Counted from the stretch's first letter, positions 27,434-37,695 are shown. The stretch is 64,000 nt of DNA from Crocinitomicaceae bacterium (GCA_002713215.1 PAVO01000041.1:27249-91248), one strand, 5' to 3'. A program made the numbers and translations. Notes: generated by a model from the sequence alone, not told the origin.

Positions 27434-27910
27434 TTAAACCCAAAACCAGCCGTGACAACCGGCCACAGTTCCTGCAACAGTTAATAAGCTCAAAAGCAGT
27501 AGCGCCCAATGAGCCCTGTGCATAATTGCAAAGGTCTTTGCCGGATTCTTTTCGGCATAGGTTTTAAATAACTTATGCAACACGAGGGGTTCGAGTATAA
27601 AAAGTACTACGGTAAACAATACCCACACCAGGGTCATAGCATGAATCCACCAGTATTTGAAATCTAAATACCTACCCCACGCATCCATAACGTAAAGCAT
27701 ATAAAAGCCACTAATACCGGTTAATAGAGTTGTAACCTTGGCCTGTAAAGCAAAACGACCTTCTATTTGTTCAAAGGTCTTTATTTGGTCTTCTTTGGAA
27801 GCAAGTTTTTTAATTGCCGGAATAATCACAGTCGTTACCATAGCCACTCCACCAATCCAAAGAACTACGGCCAATACATGCATAACCCTGGCTAAAGCAA
27901 AATCATTCAT
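27434..27910 (-). CDS. CopD-like/DUF2269-type integral membrane protein
   Basis: A 158-aa four-helix membrane protein. RVMHVLAVVLWIGGVAMVTT at the N-terminus, with a His in the first helix, and HAMTLVWVLFTVVLF in the third resemble the CopD/DUF2269 families, which have heme- or copper-related His residues. Function unknown; no copper-resistance partner gene is adjacent. Spaced 28 nt from the upstream PUA-like gene. Confidence 0.75.
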   Translation of the reverse strand: MNDFALARVMHVLAVVLWIGGVAMVTTVIIPAIKKLASKEDQIKTFEQIEGRFALQAKVTTLLTGISGFYMLYVMDAWGRYLDFKYWWIHAMTLVWVLFTVVLFILEPLVLHKLFKTYAEKNPAKTFAIMHRAHWALLLLSLLTVAGTVAGCHGWFWV

Positions 27911-27938
27911 ACTTCATCCAAATTTAGAGAAGATTGGG

Positions 27939-28367
27939 TTAGTTTAACCTCACATGATTGATGTCTCCCACAGGCAACCAATCATCCATATTGCCATATT
28001 CACTTCGATCAATTTTAAAAGGGTCCAGAGGCTCAACATCTTCAACCGTAATCAATATTAAATAACGCTTACCTGCGAAACGCTTAAACATGGCCGGGTT
28101 AAGTTTTAATGCCACCTGGTTATTTTCAACCAACATAACTGATTCTTCTTTGGTTAGTTTATCGCTTTGTATTAGCTCCCGAATTCCGGCTTTAGCTTTA
28201 ACCAAACCGTCTCCCTTGTTTTCAATGAAGTAAAGGGTGTCTTCTGAATTGACTCTGCCATATGGCATTTTCCGCCCCATGGCTCCTCTTATTACCATGT
28301 TCTTTTCACCAGACAACAAGTTGTCCAATTCCTTCGCCTTGGCATCTAAATAAACAACGTGATCCAT
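27939..28367 (-). CDS. putative PUA/ASCH-like small protein
   Basis: A 142-aa soluble protein. The pattern MVIRGAMGRKMPYGRVNSED, a strand pair around LYFIENKGDGLVKAKAGI and KRYLILITVEDVEPLDPFKI resembles small PUA/ASCH/EVE beta-barrel proteins that bind modified nucleotides or RNA. The assignment is from overall pattern, not a diagnostic motif. It sits 21 nt downstream of the acyl-CoA synthetase gene. Confidence 0.55.
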   Translation of the reverse strand: MDHVVYLDAKAKELDNLLSGEKNMVIRGAMGRKMPYGRVNSEDTLYFIENKGDGLVKAKAGIRELIQSDKLTKEESVMLVENNQVALKLNPAMFKRFAGKRYLILITVEDVEPLDPFKIDRSEYGNMDDWLPVGDINHVRLN

Positions 28368-28388
28368 CTTTACTCTTAATTCAACTCT

Positions 28389-30446
28389 TCAGTGCTTCAA
28401 TAATATCCTGGTATCAACTGCAGTGATCGCCTCCAGATTACCGAGTAACGGATTAATATCCATTTCCTTTATTTCAGGGGCCAGATGAACCAAGGTTGAA
28501 ACTCTACTTACAAAGTCCGCAAACAACTCCAGATTCACTCCTTCCCTACCTCTAACTCCTTCCAGGATTTTAAAGCCACTCAAACTGGTTATCATTTTCA
28601 TGCATTCATCCGGCGATAAGGGTGCTAATCCCGATTTTACATCTTTAAGCACTTCTATAAAAATGCCTCCAAGGCCACACAATACTAAATGTCCAAAGCC
28701 AGGATCGTGTTTTGCTCCAATGAATAATTCAATTCCTTCAATCATAGGCTGAACTAGAACTCCTTTAGCTCCTTCTATTTGCATCAAACGATTAAAGTGG
28801 TACTCAAACCCGGGCTCAGTGGAAACGTTAAGTACAACACCGTTAACATCAGTTTTGTGAACTGGACCCATAACTTTCATAACCAAAGGAAAAGAAAGCT
28901 CTGAAGCCCTGGCTTTTAGTTCTGCATAATTATCACCACTAACTTCTGCAACCCTTGTTACACCAACTGCATCAAGAAGTGAATTCACCTTATGGGGTGG
29001 TAAAAAACCATCTGCATTGCGACCAATGACCGATCGAATTGTATCAACATCAATATTCTCCAGGTTTGGCTGGTAGACACTTGGTTTTTGTGTTTTATAA
29101 ACGGCTGGTAAGGCCCTGCCCAATACCACTTCGTCTGGAAAGTTTACATTGCCCCTGGCCAAAAATCCCTGAATTTCTTTTTGCGCATTTATAACAGAAG
29201 GTAATACGGGATAAATAGGTTTGGAACAAATGTCCAATTTTACACTAAGCACATTGTACACATTCTCTACATCAAACAGGCCTGGGCTTCCAAACACTAC
29301 AACCATGGCATCTATGTTGTCAAACTTGTGTTCGCAGAAGTCTATTATAATTCCCAGTTGTTCAGCCGTTCCAGTTGCTAAGAAATCAATTGGATTACTA
29401 ACCGAAGACCCGGGATGCAAATAACCTAAAAGATTATCCGCTTCGGGCCCTTCTATTGGAGGGATTTCCAGACCACGACTGCTTAGCGCATCGCTTAGCA
29501 TAACCGCCGACCCTCCAGCGTGGGTAATAATGGCTACATTTTTTCCGGTTAAGGGCTTGTAGTTAAATATGGACGCCACTGTCAATAGCCCTTCCCTACT
29601 ACTGCAGTATACGATTCCGGCTTTCTTAAATAACGCTCTAACGGTAATATCGGAGTTGGCAATGGCTCCGGTATGTGAAGCAGCCGCTCGCGTACCGGCA
29701 TCTGAACTACCCGCTTTAATAGCCGCTATTTTTGCTCCCTTACTTATTAGCGAAGAAGCGTGTTTCAATAGTTTTTGAGGATTTGATATGGATTCCAAAT
29801 AGAGAAGTTTAATGTGCGGATCTTTATCTGAATCAAAATGATTATCCATGTATTCCAAAACATCTTCTACTCCTGTTTGGGCAGCATTTCCGACAGAAAG
29901 TACATTGGAAAAATGAATGCCCAATGGTACTCCGGCTTCCATGATAAATACTGCCGTTGCTCCGGATGCCGAAATCAGGTCACAACCTTGTTGGTGCAAC
30001 TTAGGAATAGGTGTAGTAAAAACTCCACGATAGTTAGCGTTTAAAACACCTATGCAATTGGGACCTATTAAACAGCCTCCCACTTCATCAATAATATGAA
30101 CAATGTCAGATTCAAGCTTTTTTCCAAGTGCATCAGCTTCTCCAAAGCCTGCTGAGATAATAATAAATGCCTTTGTTTTTTTGGATCGTGTAAGGGTTTG
30201 TACTGCCTCCAGGCAGTATTGAGCCGGAATGGCCAAAATAGCCAATTCTACTTCGGGTAAATCTTCAACAGTTGCTACACATTGAATTCCCTGAACTGTT
30301 GATTCCTTTGGATTTACAACATGTAATTGATGAGGATACTGGCCGTCAAGAATGTTCTTCAATAACTTGCCTCCGGGCTTTCTTACATCATTGGACCCAC
30401 CAAGTACAGCAATTGATGTAGGATTTAGCAGTTGTTCGTTAAGCAT
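28389..30446 (-). CDS. ADP-forming acyl-CoA synthetase (ACD, alpha-beta fusion)
   Basis: A 685-aa protein from the ATG at 30446; a longer ORF begins 17 codons upstream but its N-terminus looks non-coding. CoA-binding domain (TSIAVLGGSNDVRKPGGKLL), succinyl-CoA-ligase-like domain with the phosphorylated His in ASHTGAIANSD, then an ATP-grasp domain (FPLVMKVMGPVHKTDVNGVV). Enzymes of this type interconvert acyl-CoA, ADP and Pi with acid, CoA and ATP. Acetyl-, propionyl- and other acyl-CoAs are possible; substrate unknown. Confidence 0.88.
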   Translation of the reverse strand: MLNEQLLNPTSIAVLGGSNDVRKPGGKLLKNILDGQYPHQLHVVNPKESTVQGIQCVATVEDLPEVELAILAIPAQYCLEAVQTLTRSKKTKAFIIISAGFGEADALGKKLESDIVHIIDEVGGCLIGPNCIGVLNANYRGVFTTPIPKLHQQGCDLISASGATAVFIMEAGVPLGIHFSNVLSVGNAAQTGVEDVLEYMDNHFDSDKDPHIKLLYLESISNPQKLLKHASSLISKGAKIAAIKAGSSDAGTRAAASHTGAIANSDITVRALFKKAGIVYCSSREGLLTVASIFNYKPLTGKNVAIITHAGGSAVMLSDALSSRGLEIPPIEGPEADNLLGYLHPGSSVSNPIDFLATGTAEQLGIIIDFCEHKFDNIDAMVVVFGSPGLFDVENVYNVLSVKLDICSKPIYPVLPSVINAQKEIQGFLARGNVNFPDEVVLGRALPAVYKTQKPSVYQPNLENIDVDTIRSVIGRNADGFLPPHKVNSLLDAVGVTRVAEVSGDNYAELKARASELSFPLVMKVMGPVHKTDVNGVVLNVSTEPGFEYHFNRLMQIEGAKGVLVQPMIEGIELFIGAKHDPGFGHLVLCGLGGIFIEVLKDVKSGLAPLSPDECMKMITSLSGFKILEGVRGREGVNLELFADFVSRVSTLVHLAPEIKEMDINPLLGNLEAITAVDTRILLKH

Positions 30447-30539
30447 CTGTGATTTTTTGCAAAGGTCTGCGAATATTCCTCCACAGAAATGATGCATATC
30501 ATGTGGATCCGATTAATCGGATTAAGAGTATAAAAGAAA

Positions 30540-31058
30540 CTAGATTATTCTTCTAAGCGTATTTTCTTTCTTCACTATGTAATGCTTAACTACACCAACA
30601 ATATGCATTACCAGTAACAACATCATTAACACAGACATGAGGCCATGTGGTTTTAGGGGTGCAATAGTGCCCCGCTCCATAATTGAATCCGGTGAATTAG
30701 TTGATAAGGCCTCTCCATACCCTCCTGTAATAAGAACACTAATGCCGCTAATGCAAATGGCAATTATGAGGAAATAGAAAGTATTATGAATCCAGACAGC
30801 CAGTTTGTCGTTAAACTTCGATCCGGTTTTTATGTCTTTGGGTCGCTTGTGTTTAAAAAATAATATGGAGCGAACCAGCGTAAGAATAAAAACCGAAATT
30901 CCTAAAGCAGCATGAAGTTTAATAAGTCCCATTTTTTCAGTTGCTTCCATTCCTTCCATGATTTTACCAAGCGGAAATAAGGTAAGAATCAAAATGGCAG
31001 TAAGCCAATGAATAACTATGCTTCCTTTGCTGTATTTTTCACCTAAATCATTTAACAT
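30540..31058 (-). CDS. cytochrome b561 family protein
   Basis: A 172-aa four-helix membrane diheme protein. His residues expected to bind two b hemes occur in IVIHWLTAILIL, IKLHAALGISVFIL, WIHNTFYFLII and MHIVGVVKHY. Bacterial CybB-type proteins oxidise quinol, often passing electrons to superoxide or a periplasmic partner. Transcribed toward the acyl-CoA synthetase, 93 nt away. Confidence 0.9.
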   Translation of the reverse strand: MLNDLGEKYSKGSIVIHWLTAILILTLFPLGKIMEGMEATEKMGLIKLHAALGISVFILTLVRSILFFKHKRPKDIKTGSKFNDKLAVWIHNTFYFLIIAICISGISVLITGGYGEALSTNSPDSIMERGTIAPLKPHGLMSVLMMLLLVMHIVGVVKHYIVKKENTLRRII

Positions 31059-31190
31059 ACTCCTGGTAAATTACATTTATTTTAATAGATAAGTTTTGCC
31101 TTGACTTTAGATTAGATATCCAAAGTACAAAATATTATAAGCTTCTGGTTTTAAATTTGAAAACAAAATGATACTCAATAGATTTGTCGC

Positions 31191-31472
31191 ATGAATTCTG
31201 ATAAAAAAACTCTGAGCACGGTTTATGTTCCCATTGACTGTAGCTTCCACGATCAGCTCTTGGAATTGGCTACTTTCAGAAAAGAAATTGACATTATCTA
31301 TATGGACACGAAAGGGCAAAACCAAAGCATTTATGATAGAATTGCTGACGTATATATTAATAAAAGTAAGGAGGAGTTCCTAAAAACGAATTCAGGGTTG
31401 GAAATAAGGCTTGATCGAGTTGTTAAGGCAGGCGATTATAACAACCCATATGAATCGTGCTCGATTGACTAA
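31191..31472 (+). CDS. Rho-binding antiterminator (Rof) family protein
   Basis: A 93-aa protein. YVPIDCSFHDQLLELATFRK, followed by strands IDIIYMDTKGQ, then TNSGLEIRLDRV, matches the Rof (YaeO) fold pattern: PI[DN]C at the N-terminus and ELRLDKI-like C-terminal strand. Rof binds transcription termination factor Rho and inhibits it. ATG at 31191 is preceded by a purine-poor leader. Family assignment is from remembered pattern. Confidence 0.75.
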   Translation: MNSDKKTLSTVYVPIDCSFHDQLLELATFRKEIDIIYMDTKGQNQSIYDRIADVYINKSKEEFLKTNSGLEIRLDRVVKAGDYNNPYESCSID

Positions 31473-31563
31473 AAAGTCCTTAAGAACAAACAGGGTATAA
31501 CGCGGCCGGGCGCTTTTGAGAAAACTGGCCAATGCGTATAGCACATAATACTAATAACCAGTT

Positions 31564-32802
31564 TCAGTGCTGGATTATGATTTTTGAAACCTGCGTAGTC
31601 TTGGCATTGGCAGTTTGTAACCAATAAACTCCGGAAGGAAATGTTGAGACATCTACAGTTAACCTTGATGCCTTGCTATACATGTTTTCAAGCATTAAAC
31701 TACCGGTTTGATCAAATATCCGGATTTGATAGTCCATTTGTTCAGTTTGATCAAGATTCAAGATGATAAAAGAGTTGACTGGATTTGGAAATACCCTTAT
31801 CTCCTTATAGTTACCGTTATCGCCCGGAATTTTTGGTAGAAAGGTGCTAGTTACACCGGTTTCGTTTTTATAAATGGAACCTGACATGTTAACTACGTAT
31901 AAATCACCGGTATTGGACAAGGCAATACCATTGAGGTATCTAAAAAAACTGGGACCCAATTTAGTAGTGTCGATTTTCCAATTAGTTCCCCCATCAGTAG
32001 TTTTAAGAACAACATCCCTTTCTCCGGTCATTGGATGTCCACCAACTACATATCCCATATTCTCATTCAAAAAGACCACATCTCTTAGGTGAGTTTGGGT
32101 GTTGGGTGATTGTTTTACCCAGGTTACGCCCCCATCGCTTGTTTTTACTATCTCCCCTGGCCCACAAGCAAAACCAACTTTGTTATTCACGAAATAAATA
32201 GAATAAAAGAAGGAGGTACTTGTTCCATATACTTTTTTCCAGGTACTACCACCATCAGTAGTTCGCACTATGTTTGGGCCAGCAACGAAGCCAGTGCTAC
32301 CATCAATAAAATCTATTCTTTCGTTTGAACCCTGCCCAGTGTTGTTAAGTGATGACCAGGTATTTCCACCGTCCTCAGTTTTAAGAAACGTCCCACCGTC
32401 TCCACTTATAAATCCTATTTTCGCATCAATAAAATAGACCTCAATTATACCAGTGGCGGTGTGATTTAATTTTATCCATGAAACCCCTCCATCGGCAGTC
32501 TTTATTACTGTTGATCCTCCTGCTGCATATCCAACCTTATCACTTATAAAGTGAAGACTATACAAGAGATCCGTAGTATTGGTTGTTAGTTTTGTCCAGG
32601 AGGCACCTGCATTTATGGTTTTAAGAACAACACCATTATCTCCGGTAGCATAGCCAATTTGATCGTTAACGAAGTCAACTGCATAGAGAGCGGAAGTGAT
32701 TCCACTGTTATTTTTTTGCCACTGTGCCTTGGTCGAAAAGCCAAGTGTAAACAGGAAGGTAAATAAGGATAAAACAAGTACTGTATTTCTTTTCAATTTC
32801 AT
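31564..32802 (-). CDS. T9SS-secreted Ycf48-like beta-propeller protein
   Basis: A 412-aa protein from ATG 32802 (signal peptide LVLSLFTFLFTLGFSTKAQ). Repeats of the pattern VGYAAGG...VIKTADGGVSW, KTTDGGTNW and IVRTTDGGSTW form a BNR/Ycf48-like propeller of about six or seven blades. The C-terminus (IRVFPNPVNSFIILNLD ... LTVDVSTFPSGVYWLQ) is a type A T9SS sorting domain, so it is secreted or surface-attached. Function unknown. Stands alone. Confidence 0.9.
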   Translation of the reverse strand: MKLKRNTVLVLSLFTFLFTLGFSTKAQWQKNNSGITSALYAVDFVNDQIGYATGDNGVVLKTINAGASWTKLTTNTTDLLYSLHFISDKVGYAAGGSTVIKTADGGVSWIKLNHTATGIIEVYFIDAKIGFISGDGGTFLKTEDGGNTWSSLNNTGQGSNERIDFIDGSTGFVAGPNIVRTTDGGSTWKKVYGTSTSFFYSIYFVNNKVGFACGPGEIVKTSDGGVTWVKQSPNTQTHLRDVVFLNENMGYVVGGHPMTGERDVVLKTTDGGTNWKIDTTKLGPSFFRYLNGIALSNTGDLYVVNMSGSIYKNETGVTSTFLPKIPGDNGNYKEIRVFPNPVNSFIILNLDQTEQMDYQIRIFDQTGSLMLENMYSKASRLTVDVSTFPSGVYWLQTANAKTTQVSKIIIQH

Positions 32803-32925
32803 AACTAAGGTAATTTCTACCATCAAATACTTACCTGTTGCAAACAGGGTTGGACATTTTAGGTGTAGAATAATTATACGTAGCGTCTTTTTGATTAAAC
32901 GTTGATAATCAGAACATTAAACCAG

Positions 32926-33669
32926 TTATATCCAGGAGAGTCGTCTTAATACCTGCTCCCTCCTACGGACGGATACCGGAAGTTCAATTCCATTGGTAAG
33001 AAGCATTTTGTGCTGATTAGAACGACGGTAAGATTTGATCATATTTATATTGACCAGGTGCGAGCGGTGGATTCGAATAAAACCATCGTTCTTAAGTTCG
33101 TTCTCAAATTCTTTCAGGGTTTTTGAAACCACTATTTTTCGTCCATCAATCAAGTAAAACAGGGTATAATTGATATCTGCTTCGCAACGAATTATATCAG
33201 CCTTTTGAATCACGTGAATGGCCTCGGCAGTTCGAATAACCATACGATCACTCGATGTTTTACTAATGGAATCCAACAACCCCTGGTGACTACGCAGAAT
33301 TTCTTCCTTAAATAAGATTTGTTCTTTCGCTCGTTTAATACTTCTTACCAGGTCCTGCTCGGATACAGGCTTAAGCAGATAATCAATGGCATTAAACTTA
33401 AAGGCTTTGATAGCGTATTGATCGTATGCCGTAACGAAAACAATTTTTATTGATTTCGATTGCATATTCTTCAACAAATCGAAACCAGAACCATCTCCTA
33501 AACGAACGTCTAAAAAAATGAGATCCGGATGGTACTTATTCAATACCTCCAACGCGTTTTTAACCCCATTGGCTTCCGCAATGACCTTTACATCAGGTGA
33601 AGAATATTCAATCAACGATCGAATTGCTTTCCGAATTTTTCGTTCGTCATCAACTATAAGTACCTTCAT
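32926..33669 (-). CDS. LytTR-family response regulator
   Basis: A 247-aa regulator with receiver domain (LIVDDERKIRKAIRSLIEY; phosphoacceptor Asp54 in LIFLDVRLGDG; DYLLKPVSEQDL) and C-terminal LytTR DNA-binding domain (FIRIHRSHLVNINMIKSYRR). Start overlaps the kinase stop in an ATGA junction, so the two are a cognate pair. Confidence 0.95.
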   Translation of the reverse strand: MKVLIVDDERKIRKAIRSLIEYSSPDVKVIAEANGVKNALEVLNKYHPDLIFLDVRLGDGSGFDLLKNMQSKSIKIVFVTAYDQYAIKAFKFNAIDYLLKPVSEQDLVRSIKRAKEQILFKEEILRSHQGLLDSISKTSSDRMVIRTAEAIHVIQKADIIRCEADINYTLFYLIDGRKIVVSKTLKEFENELKNDGFIRIHRSHLVNINMIKSYRRSNQHKMLLTNGIELPVSVRRREQVLRRLSWI

Positions 33670-35552
33670 GACTTAACGTAATTGTAGAAAGTAAGCCGGA
33701 CCAGGGTTCCTGATCTTTTCTCAGGATTCCATCCCAGGTTAATCACTTCCAGTTTATTATCCATTCCCTGCCAACGTTTGAGGTATGCTAGCCTATCCTT
33801 AATTAATTGCATTCCTCGAGGTCGCAAACTGTTGCCACTTTCGGCAGTATTTATCCCCTTACCATTGTCCTCTATTTCCAGAATCAGTTGTCTATCGGCC
33901 TTCTTTACCTTTACGTGTACCTTACCTCCCGATTTCATTTCCCGAAGCCCATGTTCTATCGCGTTTTCAATAAACGGTTGAATAATCATAGTAGGAATTT
34001 TGATCTGATGAGTCCGGAGCTCCCCGTCGACATCAATTTCGTATTTAAATTTCTCTTCAAACCGAAGTTCTTGAAGGCTTAGGTACAACTCCACCAATTT
34101 TATTTCCTGAACCAATGTTGTGAAATCGAGCGAGGAGTTCTCTAAAATCATTCGCATAAGGGTTGAAAAACTGGAAAGGTAATTTCCAGCTGTTATTGGA
34201 TCATTCTCGAAAATCACTCCTTGAATCGCTCCCAGGGAATTGTACAAAAAATGGGGATTAATTTGCGCCCTAAGCAAACGATGTTCAACTTCCATTTGTT
34301 TTTTTTCCGACTGAGATTTTGTTAGTCGAAACCGAATAAGGGCAATGGCAATTATCGTTAGCAACAGAATGATAGCCAATATTAAAAGCCAGTTTCGGTA
34401 TTCCTCTTTTACTTTGGCTAATTCAGCATTAGCCTTTAGGGTTTTTATTTCTTGTTCCTTTTTTTGAATTTCATATTTCTTTTCGAAATTGGCTAGTTCT
34501 CTTATTTTTTCAACGGTAGCCAACGAGTCTTTAAGGTTCATCCACAACCGAAGGTATTTGTTAGATAATTCATAGTCTCCATTTTGGTCGTAGTGCAATG
34601 AAAGGTTGTCGTAAGCAGAAGAATAGAACTTAAGCTGGTCATATTTCTTAATCACTTCTAAAGCTTTTAAATCATAGTAAACTGCAGAATCTGGCTTTTG
34701 GCTGTGGGCGTAAACTCTTGCAATGGTTAGTAGCGTGATCACCCGAGTCTCTGAACCAATACAATCTACAGATTTACAACTCAATGCTTGTTTACAATAA
34801 GGAATGGCTTCAGACTGCTTGCCTTTTAAATCCAGAATTTGGCAAATAGCGCTATTCATTGATGCCATAAAATAATTTGCTCCTTCTCTTTTGGCCATTT
34901 TGAGCACTCTCTGGTAAACCACCAATGCACTATCGTACTTTTTCTCTATAAGAAAGATATCTCCTAGCTTAGCCAATGGAATCATAGATCGTGCACTATC
35001 TTTACGGTAGGTGTCCGTATTAAACGACTCTCTAAGAACCTGCCTGGCCAGGCCATAATCGTTTAGAAATACGTAGTTGGTTGATAAAGACAACAGCGCA
35101 TCTGATTTGCCTTTCGAATCATCAATGCTGTCATAAATCCCGATCGATTCTAATAGTTCTTGTATGGCTAAGGCATATTGACCTAAAGTAGAATGATATA
35201 CCCCACCCGATATTTTTAATGCTTCGGCCCGATGGTACAGGTTTTCAGCAGAGTTTGCCAACTCTAAATACCTGGAAACGGTTAAACCCAAACTATCGAA
35301 ACCGGACATTCTCTGATAACACCTACACAGTGTCCGTAGTCCTCTAAGTTGTACTGCAGTATCATTTTGACTTTCTGCATACAACAGCAATTCTTTTGTT
35401 AGCAGCAAAGCACTATCCAAATCACTCAACCACAAAGACTGTATCTCAGTATAAGCCTCTTCTACTCTTGCACTATCACAACCCTGGCTATGGAGGCATT
35501 TGAATTGCCCAATCAGTAGTACGATTAGAACTATACATTTTAAATTAGCCAT
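33666..35552 (-). CDS. TPR-containing LytS-type sensor histidine kinase
   Basis: A 628-aa kinase: signal peptide (1-22), periplasmic TPR array (about 70-345), a membrane helix (WLLILAIILLLTIIAIALI), a coiled-coil linker, and the His_kinase motif AQINPHFLYNSLGAIQGV. The ATPase has IIQPFIENAIEHGL and a GKGI-type loop with a C-terminal RGMQLIKDRLAYLK. Upstream sequence at about 35585-35635 contains an imperfect inverted repeat (GATGATAT / ATATCATC). Confidence 0.94.
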   Translation of the reverse strand: MANLKCIVLIVLLIGQFKCLHSQGCDSARVEEAYTEIQSLWLSDLDSALLLTKELLLYAESQNDTAVQLRGLRTLCRCYQRMSGFDSLGLTVSRYLELANSAENLYHRAEALKISGGVYHSTLGQYALAIQELLESIGIYDSIDDSKGKSDALLSLSTNYVFLNDYGLARQVLRESFNTDTYRKDSARSMIPLAKLGDIFLIEKKYDSALVVYQRVLKMAKREGANYFMASMNSAICQILDLKGKQSEAIPYCKQALSCKSVDCIGSETRVITLLTIARVYAHSQKPDSAVYYDLKALEVIKKYDQLKFYSSAYDNLSLHYDQNGDYELSNKYLRLWMNLKDSLATVEKIRELANFEKKYEIQKKEQEIKTLKANAELAKVKEEYRNWLLILAIILLLTIIAIALIRFRLTKSQSEKKQMEVEHRLLRAQINPHFLYNSLGAIQGVIFENDPITAGNYLSSFSTLMRMILENSSLDFTTLVQEIKLVELYLSLQELRFEEKFKYEIDVDGELRTHQIKIPTMIIQPFIENAIEHGLREMKSGGKVHVKVKKADRQLILEIEDNGKGINTAESGNSLRPRGMQLIKDRLAYLKRWQGMDNKLEVINLGWNPEKRSGTLVRLTFYNYVKS

Positions 35553-35728
35553 TGCAACAGTTACATTGCAAGGCTAGTGAATTATTTTGATGATATTCAA
35601 TAAATCGATTTACGCTAAATCAATTTATATCATCGAAAAATAAAACTGGAAAGTGACGATGGAAAGTATATGGAGGCTAACCACCAGGGCTTGCTGTACT
35701 CCTTAATTAAATTATGTTTTATCGATTG

Positions 35729-36370
35729 TTAATATTCAATAGCATCTCCACATTCATCCTTAGACGGATCAATTCCACACGTAGAGCTATCGTCTTTAAA
35801 AAACCAGTTAAATTTATTGCACTTTATCTTGTTGATTTTATCGTGTAATTCAATGCCGATATTAGGTTCTGTAATCTCGCCATCCTTGAAATTTTTATTA
35901 AACCCGGGTAAGGAAAAGGATTCTACAATCTCGCTTCCATCCCTGGGAAACCGGTCTTGAGCAGCAGCTAAAACGCTGGCACCGCCTCTACCACCTGGAG
36001 ATGTAGCCATCAAGAAAACGGGTTTTTCTCCAAACACTTTTCTCCCAGGAATTCTGGATAACCAATCGTAGATATTCTTAAAGGCGGCACTGTAACTTCC
36101 ATTATGTTCAGCCAGGGAAACCAGGAGCAAATCTGCATTATCAATGGCTGAAGCCAACTCACTTATTTTGTTGGGTATTCCACCATCGCGTTCCTTGTCA
36201 ACACTAAAAATATCAACTTCAAAGTCATTTAAATCCAACAGCTCTACACTTGCGGGGTCAAAAAATGAACTTACATGTTTAACCAACTTTTTATTGATAG
36301 ACTCCCTACTGCTACTTCCTGCAAAACCTACTATTTTCAAACCGTTGTTCCCCTTTAAAATCTCACGCAA
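35729..36370 (-). CDS. NADPH-dependent FMN reductase family protein
   Basis: A 213-aa flavodoxin-like protein. IVGFAGSSSRESINKKLVKH is the phosphate-binding loop; LLVSLAEHNGSYSAAFKNI and GGRGGASVLAAAQDRFP are typical of NAD(P)H-dependent FMN reductases of the SsuE/azoreductase group. The C-terminal 40 residues, with two Cys (STCGIDPSKDECGD), extend beyond the usual length. Soluble and cytoplasmic; partner unknown. Confidence 0.85.
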   Translation of the reverse strand: MREILKGNNGLKIVGFAGSSSRESINKKLVKHVSSFFDPASVELLDLNDFEVDIFSVDKERDGGIPNKISELASAIDNADLLLVSLAEHNGSYSAAFKNIYDWLSRIPGRKVFGEKPVFLMATSPGGRGGASVLAAAQDRFPRDGSEIVESFSLPGFNKNFKDGEITEPNIGIELHDKINKIKCNKFNWFFKDDSSTCGIDPSKDECGDAIEY

Positions 36371-36565
36371 TGTTACTCCAATTTAACCAAATTAATTGAC
36401 TCGGAATTGACACTAAATCTTAAACCATTTTGTTGAGTTTTTCAATTTTAAGAAAGTATTAAGATTTGGTGCCTTTAGCATTGGTAACCAACCGCTGGGA
36501 ATAATTGTTCAGGCCGAATTTGTGTTCACTCCTATATTCGACACCAATTCTAAAAAATTTAAAAC

Positions 36566-37663
36566 ATGCGCTGGTCCATTATTCTATTTATGAGTTTGGT
36601 ATTGTTCCATTCCAATTCTCTTTTTGCTCAACAAACACTAACTGCTACCACTCCTATGGTAAGCCCTAAGGCTTCAATTTCTCAAACTGTGGGAATTACT
36701 AAAATTGAAGTTATCTACTCCCGCCCTGCGGTAAGAGAGCGGCAAGTATGGGGAAAGGTGGTTCGTTTTAGTCAAGAGCCGTCGAAAAGAGAAAAAGGTA
36801 AAACCAGGCCGTGGCGTGCCGGTGCTAATGAAAACACAATTATCACTTTTAGTACCGATGCATTCGTTGACAGTATCCCCATAAAAGCAGGTTCTTATGG
36901 GGTGTATATGTATATTCAGGAAAGTGGAGATATAGAATGTATATTTTCTTCAAACTATCAGTCCTGGGGCTCTTATTATTACGACCCTGAAAAAACGGTG
37001 GCAACGGTAAACACCAAATGGCAGGATCACAAGCATACGGAGAGAATGAAGTTTGATTTTGATAGTTTAACTCAATCCACAGTGCTACTTACCCTAAAAT
37101 GGGGAAATAAATCCATTCCCGTACCCATTCAGGTCGACATAAAAGCAACAACGCTTAAAAACCTACAGCAGGAAATTCAGAGCCGTCATATGATCAATCA
37201 TATGGGCCCCCAGGAAGCTGCAGAATGGTGTTTACGAAACGACACTAATTTGGAGCAGGCGCTGCGATGGGCTAACTATTCCATTTCATTCGTGAAGGTT
37301 TTTTCCAACCTAAAAATAAAATCAGAAATTCTTGAAAAGCTTGACCGACCTGATGAAGCAGAGGAAATTATGAAAGAAGCCTTATCGATGGGTTCAGTTT
37401 TTGAACTTCACAGGTATGGAGGTCAAATGTTAAAACAGAAAAAAATAGACCAGGCCTTTGAAATATTTCAATTCAATGCTAAGAAGCATCCAAATCAATG
37501 GCCCGTTAACTATGGATTATCCAAAGCGTATTCGGCTAAATCAGAGTTTAAGACGGCAATTAAATACATGAATAAAGCCATTGAAAATTGTCCAAATGAA
37601 TCAACCCTAGCCTTCCTCAAGCAAAAATTGGAACTATTGAAGAACGGTGAAGTTATTAGCTAG
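36566..37663 (+). CDS. DUF2911 domain protein with TPR tail
   Basis: A 365-aa secreted protein: signal peptide (about 1-21, FHSNSLFAQQ), a DUF2911 domain (VIYSRPAVRERQVWGKVV, TRPWRAGANENTIITFSTDA, IKAGSYGVYMY) and C-terminal TPR repeats (about 255-360). DUF2911 is a Bacteroidota-typical family of unknown role. Monocistronic by appearance. Confidence 0.92.
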   Translation: MRWSIILFMSLVLFHSNSLFAQQTLTATTPMVSPKASISQTVGITKIEVIYSRPAVRERQVWGKVVRFSQEPSKREKGKTRPWRAGANENTIITFSTDAFVDSIPIKAGSYGVYMYIQESGDIECIFSSNYQSWGSYYYDPEKTVATVNTKWQDHKHTERMKFDFDSLTQSTVLLTLKWGNKSIPVPIQVDIKATTLKNLQQEIQSRHMINHMGPQEAAEWCLRNDTNLEQALRWANYSISFVKVFSNLKIKSEILEKLDRPDEAEEIMKEALSMGSVFELHRYGGQMLKQKKIDQAFEIFQFNAKKHPNQWPVNYGLSKAYSAKSEFKTAIKYMNKAIENCPNESTLAFLKQKLELLKNGEVIS

Positions 37664-37695
37664 TTCATTCATTAAATGTTGGATTGTATTTAAGG

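Noticed and set aside
31107..31325. 71-aa minus-strand ORF opposite the Rof-like gene
   Set aside because: Shadow of the Rof-like gene, which has a clear family pattern.
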